A DNA stretch of 64,000 bases from a virus. Within the stretch, counting starts at the first letter, position 1, and the number at the start of each line of letters is the position of its first letter. Shown here piece by piece: positions 48,717-54,926 of this stretch. Made by a program: the position numbers and the translations under genes. The stretch spans positions 1 to 64,000 of IMG/VR virus record IMGVR_UViG_3300049617_000144. One strand, given 5' to 3'. Under the pieces are notes generated by a model. It was not told the origin of the DNA and did not search any database. It saw nothing but the letters and a program-made list of their open reading frames with translations.

Positions 48717-49120
48717 AATTTTTCAAATGCGTCCTGTGTCATCTTCCAAGCGAGACGATGTTTATAATTTGGCATTTCCAAATTAGTAAACAACTTCTTG
48801 TGTGTGGTATAGATGACGTTGTTTACTGAATTTTTCGTAATGTTGGTGCCATCGGCAATTTCCTTAATCGTCTTGGGTGCATTACCTATTTTCACGAAGA
48901 AAACGGCAATCTGGTCGAAGTAGGAAGGGCGATTGTTCAAGGTCGTAACCATGCCATCCGTGGAAACCTTTACGGCTTCCTGTTTTAGGTCAGCCAGGGT
49001 AATGTTACCGTTGTCCAACCTCTCTTCGGCTTTGCGGAGGTGAGCAATGGCTTCCTGGAAGGTCTTGACCCTCAACTCCAGACTGGCAATCATGTTCTGG
49101 ATTTGTTCTTTCTCTGACAC
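48713..49120 (-). CDS. Coiled-coil protein with possible winged-helix domain, 135 aa
   Basis: GTG start with GAGG upstream. Residues 1-50 are a coiled coil (QNMIASLELRVKTFQEAIAHL). Residues 68-115 look like a winged helix (APKTIKEIADGTNITKNSVNNV). GC-rich codon use of this island. Its stop overlaps the next ATG. Could be a DNA-binding regulator; not recognised. Confidence 0.5.
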   Translation of the reverse strand: MSEKEQIQNMIASLELRVKTFQEAIAHLRKAEERLDNGNITLADLKQEAVKVSTDGMVTTLNNRPSYFDQIAVFFVKIGNAPKTIKEIADGTNITKNSVNNVIYTTHKKLFTNLEMPNYKHRLAWKMTQDAFEKL

Positions 49121-49201
49121 TTTTTCCTCACTTTCTCAAAAACGCAAGCAGCTGACGCCAGCTGACTTGTGGCAAAAACCCTCGTTTTTCTTGGTTTTTC
49201 C

Positions 49202-49361
49202 TTGACAATAGGGGCGGTTCTGCTACCATGAAACCACACGGGCACACCCCGTCTGGGACGGCGAAACCCTCTGGGCGAGCCATCTTCTATGGGTGTGTGG
49301 CTGGGTAAAACCTTGTGGGCAGAGGGGCGTTCAATCCATCCTCCCACAAGGTTTCTTTTTT
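49202..49361 (+). ncRNA. Promoter-to-terminator structured small RNA, unit 2
   Basis: TTGACA (49,202-49,207), 16-base spacer, TACCAT (49,224-49,229) form a strong sigma70 promoter. The RNA holds CACACCC/GGGTGTG (49,243-49,297), CCGTC-TGG-GACGG (49,249-49,261), and a twelve-base terminator stem AAACCTTGTGGG/CCCACAAGGTTT with T6 (49,308-49,361). About 125 nt. No ORF. It points toward the iteron-like repeats and kinase gene. Confidence 0.65.
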
Positions 49362-49424
49362 CTACCTGCTTATGTTAGCTCGCTATTCTTGAGTGTCAAG
49401 AGAAATGTCGTTCGGAATGTGTTT

Positions 49425-49521
49425 TTGTGCAAGATTTGATGTTATTGTGCAAGTTGCTATTTATGTGCAAAGCCTGTTTGCCTACAAGTTGCACACGAAT
49501 GGGCTATTTATGTGCAAAGCC
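49425..49521 (+). repeat. Iteron-like direct repeats
   Basis: GCTATTTATGTGCAAAGCC occurs twice (49,456-49,474 and 49,503-49,521), and TTGTGCAAG twice (49,425-49,433 and 49,445-49,453). All share TGTGCAA. They lie just before the kinase gene and include its possible start region. They could be operator sites or an origin-type iteron array. Confidence 0.6.
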
Positions 49522-50123
49522 ATAATCGTGGTACAATAGTAAATATTGGATTTAGACAATGGCTTGAAAGTGGGCAGCAAATGATTCCAGACGGATATCG
49601 TGGTATTTTGTACATTATGAGAGGCGTACCAGGAAGTGGCAAAAGTCATCTTGCCCTTCGATTGGCGGGTGGCGACTCGTCAAAAGTTTTTTCAACTGAC
49701 GACTATTTTTCGTCTTTGCCTGGCGGCTACAAAGCCAACTGGAAGGTCGAGAAGCTGTTTCCTGCCCACAAATGGAACCAAGGCAGGGTCCGCAAAGCCT
49801 TGTCCGAAGGCATTGATCCCGTTATCGTGGACAACACCAACCTGAAGTCCAAGGACGCCAGGGTCTACTACGACATGGCCATTGAGCATGGCTACGAGGT
49901 CCGAATTGAAGAATCCCAGAGTCCTTGGTGGCTGGAGATCACGGCTCTTTTGAAGAACAAAAAGGGGAGCGAAGCTGGTCTGAAGAAATGGGCCGGAAAG
50001 CTGGCACATGGATTCATGTATGAGGAACTGCACATCAAGAACGAGCATGGGGTTCCTGAAGATACGATCTACAACATGCTGTTGAAGTATCAGTTCTACA
50101 CCGTGGAGGACTTGGCCAGGTGA
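49512..50123 (+). CDS. P-loop nucleotide/RNA kinase (AAA_33 / PNK-like)
   Basis: The kinase begins near MIPDGYRGILYIMRGVPGSGKS (P-loop GVPGSGKS), then FSTDDYFSSLPGGY, HKWNQGRVRKALSEG, VIVDNTNLKSKDARVYYD and GYEVRIEESQSPWW, as in N4BP2-like/PNK kinase domains; T4 PNK phosphorylates 5'-OH RNA ends. The start is uncertain: a GTG at 49,512, or an ATT at 49,545 that would give IGFRQWLESG, or ATG 49,581. IGFRQWLESG matches the recurrent targeting-like N-terminus. Confidence 0.8.
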   Translation: MQSHNRGTIVNIGFRQWLESGQQMIPDGYRGILYIMRGVPGSGKSHLALRLAGGDSSKVFSTDDYFSSLPGGYKANWKVEKLFPAHKWNQGRVRKALSEGIDPVIVDNTNLKSKDARVYYDMAIEHGYEVRIEESQSPWWLEITALLKNKKGSEAGLKKWAGKLAHGFMYEELHIKNEHGVPEDTIYNMLLKYQFYTVEDLAR

Positions 50124-50138
50124 CCTTCCATGAACTCC

Positions 50139-50816
50139 TTATAGTAATGGTGCCAGACTTTCGTGTTTCCAAGAATTGATCGAGACGGTGCCGTTACTAA
50201 TGGTCAGATATGTCCCAGGGGGTTCAGTCCAACATCCTGAATTGTAGTAGAATTCATCATTATACAAACTGTGAACATGGCCGCAACAAACTGCGTCACA
50301 CCCATGTTTTTTTGCGTACTTGGTTGCACCCTCTCTTATTACTTCTTGACAATGCAGATAATGCTTGCTGTTCATTTTTGCCATACGTGCATACTTGTGG
50401 CCAATTCTTTGGAGCAGGCTGTAGATGAGGTCGCCAATCCAGGTTAGTACTGGTCTTTCAGTAATGAATTTGTCCCACTTGTCACCGTGGATGACCATGA
50501 TTTTCTTATCGCCGCTGGTTAGTATATATTCGTCAAAGACGTGGAGACCAATCAATTCAGAAATTGTGGTCGCTGGACCATCGTGATTGCCAGCAATCCA
50601 TATGACTTCTAGTTTGTCTGACATTTTTCTCAAGCGAGACAATATATGCCACTGAGCTTTGTTAAGGCGGTGGAAATTGATATCGTCGAACACATCACCA
50701 TTCAGGATGAGCTTTTTCGTATTAGTCGGCACCCAATGCAAAAACTCTAACAAGCTTTCAGCCTCGCAAAGCCTACTACCAAGGTGAATATCACTAATGA
50801 CAATTGCGTCTTCCAT
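50139..50816 (-). CDS. Calcineurin-type metallophosphoesterase (LpxH-like)
   Basis: A 225-residue metallophosphoesterase: ISDIHLGS, LILNGDVFDD, WIAGNHDGP, VIHGDKWD and CGHVHSLYN, the full metal-ligand set. Order and length resemble UDP-2,3-diacylglucosamine hydrolase LpxH; phage members may act on nucleotides or RNA. Starts at MEDAIVISD. Convergent with the kinase gene. Confidence 0.85.
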   Translation of the reverse strand: MEDAIVISDIHLGSRLCEAESLLEFLHWVPTNTKKLILNGDVFDDINFHRLNKAQWHILSRLRKMSDKLEVIWIAGNHDGPATTISELIGLHVFDEYILTSGDKKIMVIHGDKWDKFITERPVLTWIGDLIYSLLQRIGHKYARMAKMNSKHYLHCQEVIREGATKYAKKHGCDAVCCGHVHSLYNDEFYYNSGCWTEPPGTYLTISNGTVSINSWKHESLAPLL

Positions 50817-50878
50817 GTAGGTATTTTGTGTTAATACCCCAATAGAGGCAAACTCTTCACAAAAGCTTCTTACACAAC

Positions 50879-51499
50879 TTATTCTATTTTTTTTGCCTTG
50901 GTTATCTTGTTTATTTTCTTAGGTGTCTTCATCCACATAGCAATGCCCATTCGATTACAGTGATGTCCATGTGCATCTATATCATGCCAGCGTTCAAAAA
51001 AATCATTGACAGGCAAAAAGCCTCTTTTCTCTGAAATTGATGGATCTTCGAAATAGATATTTTCGACAGTATAGCCAACAACAACTACGTAGTGTCCGCT
51101 TTCATTATTTTCGTAATGCTTTGGCGACGAGCCCCATGCCTGCATTGCACATATTACGGGGATACCTTGGTCTAAAAAATTCATAAGATCTTCGACTTCC
51201 ATTTCGGTTTTGGCACGAACTTGAAACCCAAATTCTTTAGCGTGTTTGACAATACTTTCTGGCGGTGTTCCATTTTTTTCACTTGTCCCGAGAATTTTCA
51301 TGAAATCATTTTCATCTTCTGGTCCCACATTGAAAAAACGACAAATAGCCCTGAAAGCCATAGCACCGCACGAACCGGCTTTTTGCATACGACCATGAGG
51401 TAGGTGAACCTTAATTGCACCTTCGGGAATTTTTTCTTGATTTTCAAGCCATCGTTGAAAGTTAAGCATGTAAATATGTATGCTGGAGAAAATATTCAT
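50879..51499 (-). CDS. C39-like cysteine peptidase with targeting-like N-terminus
   Basis: A 206-residue papain-fold protein: the Cys in KAGSCGAMAFRAICRF, His in GHYVVVVGYTVENIYFED with Asp after, as in C39-like peptidases. TAGGAG precedes ATG 51,499 (MNIFSSIHIYMLNFQRWLEN); MLNFQRWLENQEKIPEG holds the recurrent motif followed by IPE-G, a T4-like prohead cleavage sequence. If packaged it could act early after infection. Substrate unknown. Confidence 0.7.
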   Translation of the reverse strand: MNIFSSIHIYMLNFQRWLENQEKIPEGAIKVHLPHGRMQKAGSCGAMAFRAICRFFNVGPEDENDFMKILGTSEKNGTPPESIVKHAKEFGFQVRAKTEMEVEDLMNFLDQGIPVICAMQAWGSSPKHYENNESGHYVVVVGYTVENIYFEDPSISEKRGFLPVNDFFERWHDIDAHGHHCNRMGIAMWMKTPKKINKITKAKKIE

Positions 51500-51517
51500 A
51501 ATTTACTCCTAAATATC

Positions 51518-51775
51518 ATGCGTAAAACATTTGTACTTATCAATTATGAAGGCCGCAACATCATAGCAATTGACAACGAGGTTTTTGATTGGGGTGTCGA
51601 TCCAGAAGAAGCAAATAAAGTCATATTGGCCTGCAAGAAAGACGCAGGTGAGAAGAGCAATTACGTTGGTAACATCAAGAATTATTTCATCACATGCTTT
51701 TCTGAATTTGTAGGCAGACCGATAACCTTTCGTGAGATCAACGAGGCTTTAGAGAAAGGTTTCATCGAAGTATGA
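51518..51775 (+). CDS. Hypothetical protein, 85 aa
   Basis: ATG 51,518 (MRKTFVLINYEGRNIIA) follows a TAAATA box (51,510-51,515) by two bases, with no ribosome site. Beta strand then helical; ends REINEALEKGFIEV. It overlaps the glycosyltransferase-like gene by four bases. Not recognised. Confidence 0.5.
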   Translation: MRKTFVLINYEGRNIIAIDNEVFDWGVDPEEANKVILACKKDAGEKSNYVGNIKNYFITCFSEFVGRPITFREINEALEKGFIEV

Positions 51776-52395
51776 ATACGATCAATATCATAACAACAGC
51801 CGAACGTTCTGTTCTATACATCCACGATACGATGAAAAGTATATTTGCGTCGAAGTGGGAAGGACAAATCAACTTAATAGCTGGGTCCAAGGACACAAAT
51901 TATTTGAACGAATACAAATCCAACCCGCAATGCAAGATCATTCCTTGGTGGGTTCCCTGGATGCAAGAGGGTGCGAAAGAAGAAAATGAAGGCAGAAAAA
52001 GAGCCCGATGTGGTTTCAATCACATTAGAGCAATAGCTTACGGCCCGAGTCCTTGCTTGATAATCGAGGACGACGTGATCTTTGTTCCTGGATGGCAGGA
52101 AGAACTGCAAAAAATTACAAACAGTATGTCTGAAGTTGATTACGTTTTAGATGTGGGCAAACACCAGAAAGACACTTTGATTAAATGGGATGGATCTCTT
52201 CAGGGGGCTTGGGGATTGTATTTCTCATCCGTCAACGTAAGATTGAAATCTGTTGAATACCTTTTAACACGCACAGATGGGTGTTGCGATGTCTTGATAG
52301 GCAAGTCAGTAACTGAAAATTTCACTTTGTGGCAGACCAAGACTTTGGTTCGCCATATTGGCAACGTGTCAACCTTTAGCAGGAAAGATAGTTAA
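51772..52395 (+). CDS. Glycosyltransferase-like protein (GT25-type)
   Basis: A 207-residue protein. The DxD-like motif is CLIIEDDVIFVPGWQEEL, preceded by RKRARCGFNHIRAI; the family layout is that of LPS-type GT25 or procollagen-type glycosyltransferases. GWQEELQKI follows. The C-terminal part has ENFTLWQTKTLVRHIGN. Donor and acceptor unknown; could modify host LPS or phage DNA. Immediately upstream of the SET-domain gene. Confidence 0.55.
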   Translation: MNTINIITTAERSVLYIHDTMKSIFASKWEGQINLIAGSKDTNYLNEYKSNPQCKIIPWWVPWMQEGAKEENEGRKRARCGFNHIRAIAYGPSPCLIIEDDVIFVPGWQEELQKITNSMSEVDYVLDVGKHQKDTLIKWDGSLQGAWGLYFSSVNVRLKSVEYLLTRTDGCCDVLIGKSVTENFTLWQTKTLVRHIGNVSTFSRKDS

Positions 52396-52911
52396 ATGAT
52401 ATTTGTCGAAGAAGATGATAACCGTTTTTACATCAAAGAATCAACATTGCCCAATGCTGGCTTGGGATGTTTTGCCAAAATACTAATTCCAAAAGGCGAT
52501 TGGCTGGAAATCATCGGTGTGTACGTCAAAACTGGCGGGATTGCCGACAAATGCACGCATTACGCCAAACGGTACAAATTCGCAGGTTCTCCCAAGATGG
52601 ATGCCAAAATAGTTCCAATGGGCTTTGGCGGCATGGTTAATCACAGCAGTGACTCTAAAGTTCAGAATGTCGTCCTTGAATATTGTGCCGGACTTAGTAA
52701 AAGGAGTAGTCATTCCGGCCAGGTTATCTACCGGGCCTTGCGGGACATCCAACCCGACGAGGAGCTAATAGGCAATTATGGCGATGTTATAGGAGCCGAA
52801 GTGGATCGCATGGCGAAGAACACAAGCTTCTTTTTGACGGAACTTGAGGACTGGCAAAAGTTTGTGTCTCTGAACCCCTATAATTTGCAAGATTTGATCG
52901 ACAAGTTGTAA
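52396..52911 (+). CDS. SET-domain protein
   Basis: A 171-residue protein. SET motifs: STLPNAGLGCFAKILIPKGDWL (SAM site GxG), MVNHSSDSKVQNVVLE (NHS-x-x-x-N), and RDIQPDEELIGNYGDV (GEEL-x-x-Y-G). SET proteins methylate lysines in proteins. Bacteria rarely use them and phages even less. It could target host or virion proteins. Starts one base after the upstream stop. Confidence 0.75.
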   Translation: MIFVEEDDNRFYIKESTLPNAGLGCFAKILIPKGDWLEIIGVYVKTGGIADKCTHYAKRYKFAGSPKMDAKIVPMGFGGMVNHSSDSKVQNVVLEYCAGLSKRSSHSGQVIYRALRDIQPDEELIGNYGDVIGAEVDRMAKNTSFFLTELEDWQKFVSLNPYNLQDLIDKL

Positions 52912-53006
52912 ATCACAACTCATTGACTGGCAATGCGTTAAAAAATTATTGGAAAAAATTTCAAAAAAGGCTGGACACTTTCGCCACTCGACTGTAAATT
53001 ACTGGA

Positions 53007-53920
53007 GTGAGATGAATGAACGGCAGCAACGGCTGCAAGCGATCTTTGAAAACTTAGAGAGTCACTTTGAGAGTCCAGGTGGTGACCGAAAGGACACCAC
53101 ACATAACTAAGTTCGCAACAAAACTGAGGTGCTAGCCTCAGGTACAAAATGGTAATCTTGCGAGAAAAACCAAGGGAAGCGGTGATACAGCCGCTTACGG
53201 CGAGCAATAAAGTCAGGTGCAAACACCTGATTGGAAGGTTTACCGGAAGGTTGAGACGGGCATCGGCATTAAGATGAGCCGCCCATATAAACTGGAAGAG
53301 TCGAGAGAGTCAACCAGGACAAATGGTAGCTAAAAGGCCACTTGAATCGTCAGGCACGCAGACCTGACGAAGATTGGTGCAATCTTAATGGCGTCTTGGG
53401 TTAAGACATAGAAGTAGCAATCTCTATGGCATTCCCATTTCCCTCCCCACAAGGGAGGAACATCCTGGCGAGGATGGAATGAAGACGTTGAGCCTGGTTC
53501 ACGCCTAGAAACGACGTTACCTTACACGACAGGGACAAGGAAATCAGTAGTCAAGATCACCCGCAAATGACAATTAGGATTCACAAGGTAATTATTGGCA
53601 GGGGGCTTCTGGGTAATCGCTTGGAGCAATCTAGGCGATGAAAGAAGTACTGACAAATATTACGTTGAGAGGAATAAGCGTCGTGAGCGGAATGAGAAAC
53701 AACTGATTGTCACGCCGACTGGTTAATCTGGTGGCAACACCCAGCAGTAAGCCCAAAAAGGCTAAAGGTACACGACTCCAGTTGGAAAGTTGCAAAAAGA
53801 ATGACGGACTCGCTGAGCCAGTATATCGTACCTCTACGCAAGCAAGTGCGGTTCTGGTAAAAAAAGTGTGCTGTAAAACCCCGAACAGCGGAACTAACGT
53901 TCTGCGTTCGGGGTTTTCTT
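53007..53920 (+). ncRNA. Large ornate non-coding RNA candidate, ~914 nt
   Basis: A gene-free stretch with a promoter (TGGACA 52,972-52,977, 17-base spacer, TAAATT 52,995-53,000) and a strong terminator (AAAACCCCGAA/TTCGGGGTTTT, 53,875-53,917). Between them lie at least fourteen local hairpins. They include GGTGGTG/CACCAC with inner CC-GAAA-GG (53,078-53,100), CTGAGG/CCTCAG (53,124-53,141), TCAGGTG/CACCTGA (53,213-53,230), TCGTCAGG/CCTGACGA (53,347-53,370), adjacent AGATTG/CAATCT, CATCC/GGATG (53,461-53,476), and CTGGTG-GCAA-CACCAG-type near 53,728-53,744. Two loops are GNRA. Size fits GOLLD or ROOL; class not proven. Confidence 0.75.
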
Positions 53921-53925
53921 TTCAT

Positions 53926-54834
53926 TCACGCTTTCATATCGTCTTGCGACAAAAACGAAAAATACTGCACATGATTGTACCTTAGATCTATTTCGCAGTA
54001 TTTGTCGTTTTTGTTGAAATAATTTGCCCAGAGATTTTCTAATTTCCAAGCCTCACAAAGCTTGCCGCTATCGTCATAAAGCCTGATGAGTCCGGTAGCG
54101 GTAGTCTCCTCTTTGGCCGAGTTGATTAGCTTCAAGAATGCTTCCGAGTGTGGAAGATCAGAATTGTTGATGAACATTTTCATCGTCTGCCATTTGTACT
54201 TGCCAGCCACGAATAATTTTCCGTGCAGGAAATCAATTTCAGTTTCATCTATGTCAACTCTTGGCCGTCGTGGAATTTCCACATCAATCTCTTCCTTAGC
54301 CCCTTCTAGCAGGAATCGCCATTTGTATTTGCAAGGTTCAAGGAAGAACTGGCGGGAAGCCACTTGGTATTCCATTACTATTTCCTGCAACACCTCTTCC
54401 GAAGAAGCCATGTCAAAATCCAACTCCCTGCTAGCCAATTTCAAGCCGCTGAATGTGTATGCATAGAGTCCTTTCCCGCAACCATCCCACACTGTCAATT
54501 TAATAGTTTCATCAGGCCAGCGGCCATCTTCCATACTTTTTGCCCACAGTTCAATAGGCGAATCGCTACCTTGTTGTCCTTTATAGGCTTGTTCAGGGGC
54601 CTCTACCAATTCATAAGCCTTGATAAAAAGCTGCTTTTTTGCTAAATTTACATGAGCCGCCTTAATAACCCAATCTGGAATATTAGGCCCTTCCAAACTG
54701 AATCTGAACTTTCTAACAAAAATCATATTTTGACACCCTAGTTTCCCAAGACCCATTGGCCGCTCTGGAATTTCCAACGACGGCACAGGTTTCTGGACGG
54801 GCGTAGAGTATCCCCGTTCGCATTTTTCTCGCAT
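53926..54834 (-). CDS. Possible two-domain tail-tube-fold protein
   Basis: A 302-residue protein starting MREKCERGYSTPVQKPV with AAAGGATAATCT upstream. Two similar halves are visible: IKLTVWDGCGKGLYAYTF with IVMEYQV, and TGLIRLYDDSGKLCEAWKL with YCEIDLRYNHV. This strand-helix-strand pattern with a final beta strand resembles T4 gp19/gp54 tube-like folds. Function unproven. Its end lies near the big RNA terminator. Confidence 0.45.
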   Translation of the reverse strand: MREKCERGYSTPVQKPVPSLEIPERPMGLGKLGCQNMIFVRKFRFSLEGPNIPDWVIKAAHVNLAKKQLFIKAYELVEAPEQAYKGQQGSDSPIELWAKSMEDGRWPDETIKLTVWDGCGKGLYAYTFSGLKLASRELDFDMASSEEVLQEIVMEYQVASRQFFLEPCKYKWRFLLEGAKEEIDVEIPRRPRVDIDETEIDFLHGKLFVAGKYKWQTMKMFINNSDLPHSEAFLKLINSAKEETTATGLIRLYDDSGKLCEAWKLENLWANYFNKNDKYCEIDLRYNHVQYFSFLSQDDMKA

Positions 54835-54926
54835 AGATTATCCTTTGGATTAAAAAAAGAAATGTAATCTAATGATAGTGTTGGTTTAGAAATTCTCAAA
54901 AAAAACAATAGCTTATGCAACAAGAA

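Noticed and set aside
49090-49347. Minus-strand ORF of 85 codons
   Set aside because: It covers the opposite-strand promoter and structured RNA unit 2 and has no ribosome site or recognisable composition.
53707-53985. Plus-strand ORF of 92 codons inside the large RNA region
   Set aside because: It crosses the terminator stem and several hairpins and has no ribosome site; likely chance.
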